From contig NZ_JAMBOI010000011.1 of NCBI RefSeq assembly GCF_023715535.1, forward strand, positions 22,937 through 86,936: a DNA stretch of 64,000 bases, in the 5' to 3' direction. Position 1 is the first letter of the stretch. Every line of letters begins with the position of its first letter. Shown piece by piece: positions 55,829-64,000 of this stretch. Both the position numbers and the translations under genes were made by a program. The notes beneath the pieces are model-generated. The model did no database searches. It saw only the letters and a program-made list of their open reading frames with translations, and was not told the origin of the DNA. This DNA is from Sporosarcina luteola (GTDB taxonomy: Bacteria; Bacillota; Bacilli; Bacillales_A; Planococcaceae).

Positions 55829-56461
55829 TCATCCTAAAGCCATAAAAAATGAAAAGAGAGCAAGACCGATAATTAGTGAGAAAACAATCGCAAGAATTAT
55901 ACCAAACCCCATAAGTATTGCAACGACACCCAATCCCCGCCATGCCGAAAAGCCATGTACAAGGCCGATTGCCTTACAGGAAATCACCGTACCGTAAATT
56001 CCCACACCGAATGAAATCAAATTCATTAAGATATAAACTCCAAGCGGCAGGTTGGTGAGTCCGAAATTCTCTGTCGGCGTTTCGAATAAACGGGATCCAT
56101 AGATCGCAAGAATAAGAAAGTTCATCGGCGCAAGCCAGATCATCGGAATTGTTGAGGCTGGCGTCACATGGATCATGTCGGAAAATATTCCAGTCCCCCC
56201 GAGCCATTTCCCAATCCACGTATACAGCGCAGACACGATTACCCATCCGAGCAATGCTCCGGCATATGACGTTACAATTGACATGAAAACAACTATAAAC
56301 AATGGCAGTCCATTAAACCAACCTGTTGTTGCCGTAGAGATAACACCCGTGCTAATTGATCCTAATAAAAAAATGAGAAATCCGTATCCAACCGACTTTT
56401 TCTCCAACATATATTGCAGCGTCTTCGTCGGCTGGGTCCATATGGATAGCAATGGATTCAT
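55829..56461 (-). CDS. Yip1-domain membrane protein
   Basis: This 210-residue protein has five predicted membrane helices, starting MNPLLSIWTQPTKTLQYML, a typical beginning of bacterial Yip1 proteins (WxxPxxT motif). A Yip1-type loop ALYTWIGKWLGGTG lies in the middle. The function in bacteria is unclear. The ATG giving MNPLLS is preferred because GGGGG precedes it; a six-residue extension is not supported. No partner in the same operon. Confidence 0.8.
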   Translation of the reverse strand: MNPLLSIWTQPTKTLQYMLEKKSVGYGFLIFLLGSISTGVISTATTGWFNGLPLFIVVFMSIVTSYAGALLGWVIVSALYTWIGKWLGGTGIFSDMIHVTPASTIPMIWLAPMNFLILAIYGSRLFETPTENFGLTNLPLGVYILMNLISFGVGIYGTVISCKAIGLVHGFSAWRGLGVVAILMGFGIILAIVFSLIIGLALFSFFMALG

Positions 56462-56542
56462 ATTTATTTCCCCCTTCACTTCTTATGTATATGTAAATGC
56501 TCCTCTACCTATCATACGGGAATTTTTCTGGAATTTCATTAC

Positions 56543-56582
56543 AAAAAATCCCGCCACCCGAAAACTAACCCGGGAAGCGGGA
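56543..56582 (-). terminator. Intrinsic terminator after tatC
   Basis: On the minus strand TCCCGCTTCCCG / CGGGTGGCGGGA is followed by TTTTTTG, directly after the tatC stop. Confidence 0.9.
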
Positions 56583-56590
56583 CAGCTCTA

Positions 56591-57385
56591 TTATTTCTCC
56601 AAGTTCCCCATCACTTCGTCAATCTGACGTTGCTGCTCAGCCTTTATTTCTTCGATCTTCCGCTTTTCTTCGGCTTTCAGGAATTTACGATAGCCGACAC
56701 GGCAGATGATAATGCTCAGTTCGTAAAGCAAGAACAAGGGGACAGTCACCAATAAATGCGACATGATGTCCGGCGGCGTGATGAAAGCTGCAATGACGAA
56801 CAGGACAAAATATGCTACCTTTCGGATTTTCACCAGTTTCACAGGATCCAATATGCCGAGTCTCGACAGAAATAACAAGACGATCGGAAGCTGGAATATA
56901 ACGCCGAACGGAATCAGAATTTGAAACAGGAATGTGAAGTATTCATTGATGCCTACCGTCTGCGTTATGCCGAGCTCCGCAGACAGTTCCTTCATGAAGT
57001 TCATGACGAACGGCACGAGGACGAAATAGGAAAACGCAATTCCAACGAGCATTAGCATAAAAGCGAATGGTATATAGCTCAACGTCACTTTTCGCTCCGT
57101 CTCATGCAACCCCGGTGAAATGAACGACCAGAACTGGTACATGATGACCGGCGAAATGATTACGACCGCTAAAAAGATGATTACTTTCAAGTACAGGGCA
57201 ATCGGATCGACTACGTTGAACGCATGGAATTCCTCATACCCCGCCTCTGATTGCAGGAACTTGATGATCGGCTTCGCGATGAAAAAGCTCCCAATTACCG
57301 CAATAACAAAGAAAACGACGATTACCATCAGTCGTTTTCTAATTTCATCTATATGTTCAATGACTGTTAAATTTTTCTCTTTCAT
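56591..57385 (-). CDS. tatC: Twin-arginine translocase subunit TatC
   Basis: This 264-residue membrane protein with six helices is the receptor for twin-arginine signal peptides. Typical parts are EHIDEIRKRLMVI at the N-terminus with the conserved HxxELRxR-like motif, the FWSFISPGLHETERK loop and the VAYFVLFVIAAFITPPDIMSHLLV region. It ends in a long charged helix. It follows tatA by 17 nt and corresponds to ydiJ/tatCy in Bacillus subtilis. Confidence 0.96.
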   Translation of the reverse strand: MKEKNLTVIEHIDEIRKRLMVIVVFFVIAVIGSFFIAKPIIKFLQSEAGYEEFHAFNVVDPIALYLKVIIFLAVVIISPVIMYQFWSFISPGLHETERKVTLSYIPFAFMLMLVGIAFSYFVLVPFVMNFMKELSAELGITQTVGINEYFTFLFQILIPFGVIFQLPIVLLFLSRLGILDPVKLVKIRKVAYFVLFVIAAFITPPDIMSHLLVTVPLFLLYELSIIICRVGYRKFLKAEEKRKIEEIKAEQQRQIDEVMGNLEK

Positions 57386-57402
57386 CGGACAGACATCCTT
57401 AC

Positions 57403-57606
57403 TTATTGCACATCATTTTTCTTGTCTTCGACTTTTTTGACTGTGTCATCATCATCGGACACAAGTCCTTTCGTCGCTGATTTGAATTCACGCAATGAAG
57501 AGCCGAACGCTTTTCCGATCTCTGGCAACTTCTTCGGTCCAAAAATGAGCAATGCAATGATTGCGATAAGAATTAAACTAGTTACTCCTGGAGCCATTTC
57601 GGACAC
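57403..57606 (-). CDS. tatA: Twin-arginine translocase subunit TatA
   Basis: This 67-residue protein has a single N-terminal membrane helix, a short PG/FG hinge ([25 protein letters not shown]) and an acidic-basic tail. It forms the translocation pore with TatC in the next gene. The start has GGAGGTG upstream. It lies just upstream of tatC and downstream of rex, as in Bacillus. Confidence 0.95.
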   Translation of the reverse strand: MSEMAPGVTSLILIAIIALLIFGPKKLPEIGKAFGSSLREFKSATKGLVSDDDDTVKKVEDKKNDVQ

Positions 57607-57662
57607 CTCCTTCGTATGTAATCCATTTTACATGAAAACAACTTCTATTACTATTGAACAGG

Positions 57663-58316
57663 TCACTCTATTTGTGAATCTTTTTCGTCATTTTTTATAA
57701 AATAAATCAACGTCTGCAGCTCCACCGACAAATCGATCGTATGGATGCGCATCCAGTCAGGCACTGTAAGACGGACGGGGGTGAAATTGAGGATCCCTTT
57801 CACACCGATATCGACCATCCGATCTGCAATTTCCTGCGCCGCCCTCGTCGGAACGGTGAGAATGACAAGATTAATGCCCAATTCCTTAATCTTCTCTTCC
57901 ATCATGTCCGGATGAAACACCGGGATGTTGCTGATCGTCTTCCCTTCTTTCGGAGCCTTCGGATCGAACGCGACAACAATGCGCGTATTATGGTTCTTCT
58001 GAAAATTATATTTCAGAAATGCGTTTCCCAAGCTTCCTACGCCGATCAACGCAACATCCGTCTCTTCATCCTGATTCAATGCCCTGCGGAAGAACTGGAG
58101 GAGATCGTTTACATCATAACCATAGCCTTTGCGCCCGAGCGCTCCAAAATGGGAGAAGTCACGGCGGATCGTAGCGGCATCGATTTTCATCGCCTCGCTC
58201 AATTCGCTGGAGGATACTCGCTTCTTGCCGGCATTCGCGAAGTTTTGTAGGAATCTATAATATAAAGGAAGGCGTTTTGACGTCGCCTGTGGAACTCTTG
58301 GAGTCGATCCAGCCAT
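57663..58316 (-). CDS. rex: Redox-sensing transcriptional repressor Rex
   Basis: This 217-residue repressor senses the NADH/NAD+ ratio. The N-terminal winged helix ([45 protein letters not shown]) binds DNA and the Rossmann domain ([28 protein letters not shown]) binds NADH. The start has AGGAGGTAAG upstream. It is the first gene of a probable rex-tatA-tatC unit. Confidence 0.96.
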   Translation of the reverse strand: MAGSTPRVPQATSKRLPLYYRFLQNFANAGKKRVSSSELSEAMKIDAATIRRDFSHFGALGRKGYGYDVNDLLQFFRRALNQDEETDVALIGVGSLGNAFLKYNFQKNHNTRIVVAFDPKAPKEGKTISNIPVFHPDMMEEKIKELGINLVILTVPTRAAQEIADRMVDIGVKGILNFTPVRLTVPDWMRIHTIDLSVELQTLIYFIKNDEKDSQIE

Positions 58317-58441
58317 TTCTTACCTCCTGTACGTACGTGCAATGTCATTTTATCGTACTCCAGATACGTGCTGAAGTAAAGCCAACGATTGCACCGGCAC
58401 GCCCATTCGATTACACTAAAAGTGGAATAGAGGTGTGCTGA

Positions 58442-60379
58442 ATGATCGTATTACAAGTGAATGGAATAACGAAATCGTTCTCAGGAACTGACATATTAAA
58501 TAATGTCCGACTCGAAGTGCAGCACCGCGACCGGGTTGCGCTCGTCGGACGGAATGGCGCCGGCAAATCGACATTGCTGAAAATCATAGCGGGAGAGATG
58601 TCCGCGAATTCCGGCGATATCATCATGCCGAAAGATGTACAGGTCGGCTATCTTGAACAGCACGCGGGCATTGATTCCCCCCTCAACATCTGGGATGAGA
58701 TGCTGACCGTTTTCGGGCCGCTGCTTGAAATGGAAAAAAGGCTCCGCAACCTGGAAGCGCAAATGGCGGACCCTTCCGTTTACGGGAATCCGCAAGAATA
58801 CGAGCGGGTCATGAAGGATTATGACGCATTGCAAATTGATTTCAAGGATTCAGGCGGGTATCAGTATGAATCAGATATGCGTTCAGTCCTGCACGGCATG
58901 CGCTTTTATCCCGAAGACTACGAGAAGAATGTCAATCTGTTGTCAGGCGGACAGAAAACGCGGCTGGCGCTCGCGAAAATGCTCCTCAGCAAGCCGGATC
59001 TCCTCATCTTGGACGAGCCGACGAACCATTTGGACATCGAGACACTCGGCTGGCTCGAAAAATATCTTGTCTCGTATGAAGGGGCAATCCTCATCGTTTC
59101 CCATGACCGTTATTTCCTCGATCAGATCGTGACGATCACGTATGAAGTGTCGAGGCGGAAAGTGACGAAGTATGTCGGCAACTATAGTGCCTATTTAGTC
59201 GAAAAGGCGAAGAACTATGAGCGGGACAAGAAGTTATTCGAGCGCGAGACGAGCGAAAAAGCGAAGCTCGAGGATTTCATCCAACGGAATATCGCACGCG
59301 CATCGACTTCCAAGATGGCGAAGAGCCGACGGAAGCAGCTTGAACGGACGGAATGGATGGATGCACCCGACGGAGATGAGAAGTCCGCAAGCTTTTCGTT
59401 CTCAATCGATCGGCCAAGCGGCAACGATGTGCTTACATTGGAAAACATCGCTGTCGGCTATGAAGGCAAACCTGTTTCCAAGCATATTAACATGCATGCA
59501 TACAAAGGCGATCGGATCGCGATCATCGGACCAAACGGGATCGGCAAGTCGACATTGCTGAAAACGATCGTCAAAAGGCAGGAGCCGATTGACGGGACGA
59601 TCCGCTACGGAACGAATGTCCAGTTCGGCTATTATGACCAGAACCAGGCGACAATCCTCGGTACGGGGACAGTCCTCCATGAGCTATGGGATGAATGGCC
59701 GATGATGAATGAAAAGGATGTCCGCTCCGTACTCGGGCGTTTCCTGTTCACTGGAGAAGATGTCGAAAAGCCAGTCGCTTCATTATCGGGCGGCGAGAAG
59801 GCGCGTCTTTCATTAGCGAAACTCATGCTTCAAAAATCGAACACGCTCGTGCTTGACGAGCCGACGAACCATCTCGACCTCGACAGCAAGGAAGTGTTGG
59901 AAAATGCATTGGATGACTTCCCAGGCACGATCCTTTTCGTCTCCCATGACCGCTACTTCATCAACCGGATCGCTACGAAAGTGATCGACGTCGGTCCTAT
60001 TGGCGTTACGGAGTATCTCGGCGATTACGATTACTTCATTGAAAAGAAAAATGAGCTTGAGGAACTGCAGGCAGAACAAGCAGCTTCAGATCAAAAAGCC
60101 CAGCCGAAGAACAGGCGGAATGAAGAGGATAAAGAAGTTAAACGGCAAGAGCGCCGATTGACAAGGGCGATTACGGAAATCGAAGACTCGCTCGGAAAAT
60201 TGGATGCCGGAATCTCCGTTCTGCAGGAAGAGTTGCTGAATCCTGTCTATGCTGACGACCATGTGAAGCTGATGGAGCTGCAGGAACAGATCGACGAACT
60301 CCAGCTGCAGCACGACAACCATTCCGAGGAATGGCTGAATTTGCAGGAAGAGCTCGAAAAATTGAATATGGAAGCCTAA
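58442..60379 (+). CDS. ABC-F family ATPase (YdiF-like)
   Basis: This 645-residue ribosome-associated ATPase of the ABC-F class has no membrane segment. It has two ABC domains, each with Walker A (GRNGAGKST and GPNGIGKST), LSGG signature (NLLSGGQKTR and ASLSGGEKAR) and the DEPTNHLD Walker B, separated by the ~80-residue P-site interaction linker (ERDKKLFERETSEKAKLEDFI). A C-terminal coiled coil (RRLTRAITEIEDSLGKL) follows. Order agrees with ydiF next to rex and gcp/tsaD in Bacillus. It may rescue or tune stalled ribosomes; an antibiotic-resistance role is possible but not shown. Confidence 0.93.
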   Translation: MIVLQVNGITKSFSGTDILNNVRLEVQHRDRVALVGRNGAGKSTLLKIIAGEMSANSGDIIMPKDVQVGYLEQHAGIDSPLNIWDEMLTVFGPLLEMEKRLRNLEAQMADPSVYGNPQEYERVMKDYDALQIDFKDSGGYQYESDMRSVLHGMRFYPEDYEKNVNLLSGGQKTRLALAKMLLSKPDLLILDEPTNHLDIETLGWLEKYLVSYEGAILIVSHDRYFLDQIVTITYEVSRRKVTKYVGNYSAYLVEKAKNYERDKKLFERETSEKAKLEDFIQRNIARASTSKMAKSRRKQLERTEWMDAPDGDEKSASFSFSIDRPSGNDVLTLENIAVGYEGKPVSKHINMHAYKGDRIAIIGPNGIGKSTLLKTIVKRQEPIDGTIRYGTNVQFGYYDQNQATILGTGTVLHELWDEWPMMNEKDVRSVLGRFLFTGEDVEKPVASLSGGEKARLSLAKLMLQKSNTLVLDEPTNHLDLDSKEVLENALDDFPGTILFVSHDRYFINRIATKVIDVGPIGVTEYLGDYDYFIEKKNELEELQAEQAASDQKAQPKNRRNEEDKEVKRQERRLTRAITEIEDSLGKLDAGISVLQEELLNPVYADDHVKLMELQEQIDELQLQHDNHSEEWLNLQEELEKLNMEA

Positions 60380-60383
60380 AAAT

Positions 60384-60424
60384 AGCTGTCGACTGGAATG
60401 AACACCATTCGACAGCTTTTTTCC
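60384..60424 (+). terminator. Intrinsic terminator after the ABC-F gene
   Basis: AGCTGTCGA pairs with TCGACAGCT and is followed by TTTTTTCC. Confidence 0.9.
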
Positions 60425-60459
60425 GTTTTCGACATTCCATCCATTTGATTTCCACAATC

Positions 60460-60617
60460 TTATCAACAGCCCACACGTTGATATAATAGGATATGAACAT
60501 AGTTATCCACGTTATCCACATTTTTTATGGCGATTACCAACATAGTTATCCAAAACATGAATCGGTCATACACACGAATCTTTGAACTATCCACAACTTA
60601 TCAACAATTGTGCATAA
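60460..60617. promoter_or_regulatory. DnaA-box cluster between the ABC-F gene and tsaD
   Basis: At least seven DnaA-like 9-mers lie within 160 nt: TTATCAACA (60460), TTATCCACG (60503), TTATCCACA (60512), TTATCCAAA (60546), CTATCCACA (60587), TTATCAACA (60598) and, on the other strand, TTATGCACA (60609-60617). Two match TTATNCACA perfectly; the others have one change. Bacillus subtilis has a known DnaA-box cluster at gcp (tsaD), which helps set replication timing, so this site is probably the counterpart. Confidence 0.85.
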
Positions 60618-60709
60618 GTACGAATGTTCCCTCTTGACAAGTCGGATTCATTTCGGGACAAATAAAAACGGAAATCGTCAGAACTCGACGATTTCCTTCA
60701 TTCATTTTC

Positions 60710-61741
60710 TCATTTATTCTCACTATTCCATGAAGCAAGCTCCATACCCGGTCGCCCGTTCATTTCCATCGTACTGCGTTTTCCGCTTTCGAACATCGAA
60801 GTACCTGCAGCTGCAATCATTGCCGCATTGTCCGTACATAAGGAGATTGGAGGTACATAAAAAGGAATCCCCTCTTTCTCAAAAACTTCATCCAATGAAG
60901 CCCGCAAGCCTTTATTCGCAGCTACGCCTCCCGCAGCGATGACTTGCTTCACGCCATATTCCTTCGCTGCCCTCAACGTTTTCTCCGTCAACACCTCAAC
61001 GACACTTTGCTGGAAGCCCGCCGCCACATGAGCAGGCACGACCTCTTCGCCTTTTTGCTCAAGATTATGCTTATAATTAATGACTGCGGATTTCAACCCG
61101 CTGAAGCTGAAATCATACGAATCCGGCTCCAGCCAGGCTCTCGGAAAGTCGACCGCTTCATCGCTCTCAAGCGCAAGCTTATCGATATGCGGCCCTCCCG
61201 GATACGGCAGCCCAAGGACTCGTGCCACTTTGTCATACGCTTCCCCCGCTGCATCATCCCGCGTTTCGCCAATCAATTTGAACGCCCCATGCTTCTCCAT
61301 AAGGACCAATTCCGTATGCCCTCCGGAGACGATAAGCGCTAACAATGGAAACTCCATCGGCTGCATCAACTGATTCGCATAAATATGTCCCGCAATATGG
61401 TGGACTCCGATAATCGGTAACCCATTGGCAAACGCGAATGCCTTCGCAGCATTGATGCCGATCAATAAAGCGCCGACAAGTCCAGGTCCCTCCGTCACAG
61501 CGACTGCATCCAAATCAGAAGGCTCAAGGTCTGCCACAGCCAATGCTTCCTCTATGACAAGCGTAATCTGTTCAACATGATGCCTTGAAGCGATTTCTGG
61601 CACGACGCCGCCGAACCGTTGCTGACTCTGGATTTGAGAAGCAACAACGTTCGAGACAATCTCATGTCCGTTCTTCACGATCGAAGCCGCCGTCTCATCA
61701 CAGCTCGTTTCAATTCCTAGTATATACATGTCTTTATCCAT
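60710..61741 (-). CDS. tsaD: tRNA N6-threonylcarbamoyladenosine transferase TsaD
   Basis: This 343-residue ASKHA-fold enzyme completes the t6A37 modification of ANN-decoding tRNAs. It has [10 protein letters not shown] at the N-terminus, the metal-binding [25 protein letters not shown] and [15 protein letters not shown], and a terminal [10 protein letters not shown]. The ATG giving MDKDMYI is used: it overlaps the rimI stop (TAATG) and is preceded by GGTGG. It is the last gene of tsaE-tsaB-rimI-tsaD. Confidence 0.96.
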   Translation of the reverse strand: MDKDMYILGIETSCDETAASIVKNGHEIVSNVVASQIQSQQRFGGVVPEIASRHHVEQITLVIEEALAVADLEPSDLDAVAVTEGPGLVGALLIGINAAKAFAFANGLPIIGVHHIAGHIYANQLMQPMEFPLLALIVSGGHTELVLMEKHGAFKLIGETRDDAAGEAYDKVARVLGLPYPGGPHIDKLALESDEAVDFPRAWLEPDSYDFSFSGLKSAVINYKHNLEQKGEEVVPAHVAAGFQQSVVEVLTEKTLRAAKEYGVKQVIAAGGVAANKGLRASLDEVFEKEGIPFYVPPISLCTDNAAMIAAAGTSMFESGKRSTMEMNGRPGMELASWNSENK

Positions 61742-62190
61742 TACAATTCCACCCACATGACGAGCGCATCTTCATGGTCGTCCGTATAATAGTTTTTCCG
61801 TATGCCGCCATCCTGAAAGCCGAGCTTGCGATACAAGTTCTGCGCCGTATGATTGCTCACGCGCACTTCAAGCGTCATCAGCCTCACTTCATTCGCCTTG
61901 CACAACTCCATCGCCTTCCGCATAAGCGCCTCGCCGATCCCATGGCCCCTCATATGCTTCCTCACCGCCACATTCGTAATATGGCTTTCATCCAGCACAA
62001 CCCACATCCCACAATGCCCAATCACCTCGTCATCTGAAACTGCGACAATGTAATGAGCATAATCATTTCCCGTCATCTCATGTTCGAAGACTTCCTGCGT
62101 CCATGGCGTCGCAAATGCCTCCTGCTCGATTTCCACGACCGCCGGTATATCTTCCAACGTCATCTTCCGATATTCTATCGTCTTATTCAC
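61741..62190 (-). CDS. rimI: Ribosomal protein alanine N-acetyltransferase RimI
   Basis: This 149-residue GNAT enzyme acetylates the N-terminus of ribosomal protein S18 (and perhaps others). The acetyl-CoA loop [19 protein letters not shown], the ITNVAV beta strand and the [19 protein letters not shown]-terminal region are typical. It overlaps tsaB by 8 nt and tsaD by 1 nt. Confidence 0.93.
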   Translation of the reverse strand: MNKTIEYRKMTLEDIPAVVEIEQEAFATPWTQEVFEHEMTGNDYAHYIVAVSDDEVIGHCGMWVVLDESHITNVAVRKHMRGHGIGEALMRKAMELCKANEVRLMTLEVRVSNHTAQNLYRKLGFQDGGIRKNYYTDDHEDALVMWVEL

Positions 62191-62893
62191 GGCCCTTATC
62201 CTTCCGTTGCTGCATCAGCCAATTCGCCTCCGCCTCAGCGATACGGCGGTATTCCGGCGTAAATGCATGTGTATTCTCTTCCTGTCCGTCTTGCTGCGCA
62301 ATGAAAACCAACGAAGACGCCCGCGGCAGCTGTATCGGGAACGGAGCAATGACGGCATTCTCCCGTATTCTTTCCTTTATGAGCTCTTCATGCATCGCAA
62401 CATCCTTGCCGACAAATAGGACAGGCCGTTCCTTGCTTGCCAAAACATCCATCAGATTTTCAATCGCAAAATGCCCGTCCTCCGCGATGGCGGTCAATCC
62501 GCCATTCGCGAATTCATATACCCCTGCGTACACATTATTTCTGCGTGCATCCACAATCGGGCAGATCAATCCGTCAAAATAAAAAGCATTCGCGGCAAGC
62601 ACCTTCAAGGTTGAGACACCAAACAGAGGCTTCTTCAACGTCCAAGCCAATGTCTTCGCAATTGTTACACCGATGCGGACCCCTGTATAAGATCCGGGTC
62701 CTTCCGACACTGCGATCGCATCGATATCTTTAGGCTGCAGCTGCACCGTCGCAAACAATTCCTCAATGACCGGCATCGCACGCAGCGAATGATTGACAGC
62801 CATCGAAGAATTCACCTCAGCCAAAATCGCTCCATCCTTTACAATCGCAACGGACAAAGGCGTGTTCGCCGTATCTATTCCTAACCATATCAT
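62183..62893 (-). CDS. tsaB: tRNA t6A biosynthesis protein TsaB
   Basis: This 236-residue ASKHA-fold protein acts as partner of TsaD without catalytic activity. Landmarks: WLGIDTANTPLSVAIV at the N-terminus, VNHSLRAMPVIEELF, IDAIAVSEGPGSYTGVRIGVTIAKTLAW and IVDARRNNVYAGVYEF. It overlaps tsaE by 4 nt and rimI by 8 nt, which shows tight coupling in the operon. Confidence 0.95.
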   Translation of the reverse strand: MIWLGIDTANTPLSVAIVKDGAILAEVNSSMAVNHSLRAMPVIEELFATVQLQPKDIDAIAVSEGPGSYTGVRIGVTIAKTLAWTLKKPLFGVSTLKVLAANAFYFDGLICPIVDARRNNVYAGVYEFANGGLTAIAEDGHFAIENLMDVLASKERPVLFVGKDVAMHEELIKERIRENAVIAPFPIQLPRASSLVFIAQQDGQEENTHAFTPEYRRIAEAEANWLMQQRKDKGRE

Positions 62894-63342
62894 AACGTCA
62901 TCGCCTCACAAATCTTTTCAAAACGTTCCCCTTTAGGAATGAATACAATCTTTCTCGAAGTTTCCCCCGTATGCTGAATCCGGATTTCCAAGCGTTCTTC
63001 CGGCAAGTCGGCTTCTATTAAATGTGCCCATTCAACTACGGAAACCGCATCCCCATAAAACAGCTCGTCCCAACCAAGATCCTCATCACTGTCCGCCAAT
63101 CGATAGACGTCCAGGTGATTAAAAGGGACATTGCCTTCGTATTGTTTCAAAATCGTAAATGTCGGACTGTTCACCGTCCGTGTGATGCCGAGGCTACGCG
63201 CCAGCGCTTTTGTAAACGTTGTCTTTCCAGCACCAAGATCGCCTTCCAACGTCACAACGTCCGGAGGGGATAACAAGCCTGCCAATCTATTCGCAATGTG
63301 TTCAGTCTCCTCTAAGGAATGAACATTGAATTCTATAGTCAT
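62890..63342 (-). CDS. tsaE: tRNA t6A biosynthesis ATPase TsaE
   Basis: This 150-residue P-loop ATPase is needed for the TsaBDE cycle. It has Walker A GDLGAGKTTFTKALARSL near residue 35, the NSPTFTILKQYE segment, FNHLDVYRL and the DAVSVVEWAHLIEADLP Walker-B-like end. It is the first gene of the unit and corresponds to ydiB in Bacillus. Confidence 0.95.
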   Translation of the reverse strand: MTIEFNVHSLEETEHIANRLAGLLSPPDVVTLEGDLGAGKTTFTKALARSLGITRTVNSPTFTILKQYEGNVPFNHLDVYRLADSDEDLGWDELFYGDAVSVVEWAHLIEADLPEERLEIRIQHTGETSRKIVFIPKGERFEKICEAMTL

Positions 63343-63439
63343 CGTATGTTCCTTTCATTCTCCACTTTGCTTTAGTGTACCGAAAATACGCCGATTGCGA
63401 AAGCTATGAGGTTTGGAGGATTTTTTATAAATAAAAATA

Positions 63440-63478
63440 ATAAAAAACCGACTCTGGAATAAATCCATAATCGGTTGA
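63440..63478 (-). terminator. Intrinsic terminator after the rRNA/tRNA operon
   Basis: On the minus strand AACCGATTATGGA / TCCAGAGTCGGTT is followed by TTTTTTATT, just past the tRNA gene. Confidence 0.85.
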
Positions 63479-63494
63479 CAAGGTTAAATTAAAA

Positions 63495-63570
63495 TGGCGG
63501 TCCCGACCGGGATCGAACCGGCGATCTCCTGCGTGACAGGCAGGCATGTTAACCGCTACACCACGGGACC
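63495..63570 (-). tRNA. tRNA-Asp (anticodon GTC)
   Basis: The 76-nt cloverleaf begins GGTCCCGTGGTGTAGCGG, has an anticodon loop CTGTCAC with anticodon GTC, a T-loop GTTCGATCC and an encoded CCA end. Acceptor stem GGTCCCG pairs with CGGGACC. It follows the 5S rRNA gene in the same direction, so it belongs to the rrn operon. Confidence 0.97.
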
Positions 63571-63675
63571 ATTAATATGTATACTTTCCGATAGAATGCA
63601 AGGTTTGTTAACTGCAAATTTGTTGTAATTGATCAATTCTAACCTGAAAACATTCTTATCGAAAAGTGATGGGTT

Positions 63676-63791
63676 GCCCGGCGACGTCTTACTCTCACAG
63701 GGGGAAGCCCCCTACTACCATCAGCGCTGAAGAGCTTAACTTCCGTGTTCGGTATGGGAACGGGTGTGACCTCTTCGCCTTCGTCACCAGA
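63676..63791 (-). rRNA. rrf: 5S ribosomal RNA
   Basis: On the minus strand the ~116-nt gene contains GAAGAGGTCACACCCGTTCC, ATACCGAACACGGAAGTTAA and CTGATGGTAGTAGGGGGC, all highly conserved in Bacillales 5S rRNA. Exact ends are estimated. Confidence 0.95.
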
Positions 63792-63876
63792 CAATTGAAC
63801 GACTCTTGTTCGTTCAAAACCGGATAAAACCAACATTGTCGCTGAACTTCAAGTTCAACCGTACTTTATAACTTAA

Positions 63877-64000
63877 GGTTAAGTCCTCGATCGATTAGTA
63901 TCCGTCAGCTGCACGTGTCGCCACGCTTCCACCCCGGACCTATCCACCTCATCTTCTTTGAGGGATCTTACTTACTTGCGTAATGGGAAATCTCATCTTG
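63877..64000 (-). rRNA. rrl: 23S ribosomal RNA, 3' end (partial)
   Basis: The 3' end of 23S rRNA is recognisable by the conserved complement GGTTAAGTCCTCGATCGATT. The gene runs out of the window on the right; its exact 3' end is estimated. Confidence 0.93.

Noticed and set aside
63639..63836. Reading frame over the 5S rRNA gene
   Set aside because: It coincides with the highly conserved 5S rRNA sequence, so it is not a protein gene.

Overview
The window looks like a low-GC Gram-positive chromosome of the Bacillales, most likely the Planococcaceae (Caryophanaceae) and plausibly Sporosarcina. The evidence is the Bacillus-type gene order at the right end (groEL-groES, CPBP protease, tatC-tatA, rex, ydiF-type ABC-F, tsaD-rimI-tsaB-tsaE, then a tRNA and rRNA operon), Bacillus-type regulatory sites (CtsR, HrcA/CIRCE, PerR, a SigB-like promoter, TPP and purine riboswitches), strong AGGAGG-type ribosome binding sites and a urea transporter. 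The genus is inferred from these traits; no marker gene was aligned. Most genes lie on the minus strand, so the replication origin is probably towards the right end.

Layout. 0.2-13.7 kb: clpE under CtsR control, an MFS transporter, AraC and PaiB regulators, a two-component system plus ABC exporter operon, and small enzymes. 13.9-17.1 kb: an oxidative-stress block of Cu/Zn superoxide dismutase and ahpC-ahpF with a PerR site. 17.6-20.4 kb: a PadR/HAAS pair and a urea transporter. 20.7-24.4 kb: a thiamine salvage operon tenA-thiM-thiD-thiE-thiW behind a TPP riboswitch and terminator. 24.8-39.6 kb: an extremely acidic secreted repeat protein, an MscS channel, a transglutaminase-like lipoprotein, a YfcC permease, a guanine-riboswitch-controlled nucleoside ABC transporter (nupNOPQ type) and a secreted lytic transglycosylase. 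39.8-54.8 kb: a catabolic island bracketed by two directly repeated groEL 3' ends. 54.8-64 kb: the conserved groES-to-rrn segment with a DnaA-box cluster between the ABC-F gene and tsaD.

Three things stand out. First, a 146-bp interspersed repeat occurs in seven full copies and one deletion derivative between 5.4 and 26.7 kb. All copies are in the same orientation, with near-perfect terminal inverted repeats and an internal terminator-like hairpin whose stem changes by compensatory substitutions. Second, 452 bp of the groEL 3' end (447 identical; all five differences synonymous third positions) are duplicated 13,044 bp apart. They flank a more AT-rich island with a TRAP transporter, CoA-transferase, HMG-CoA-lyase-like enzyme, TPP-dependent enzyme, aldehyde dehydrogenase, an unrecognised membrane protein and a LacI regulator. 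Third, four copies of the palindrome TTAGATCGATCTAA (one with a single end change) sit only at promoters inside that island, which defines a self-contained regulon. Together the island genes suggest import, CoA activation, retro-Claisen cleavage, 2-oxoacid decarboxylation and aldehyde oxidation of an unidentified hydroxy-di/tricarboxylate.
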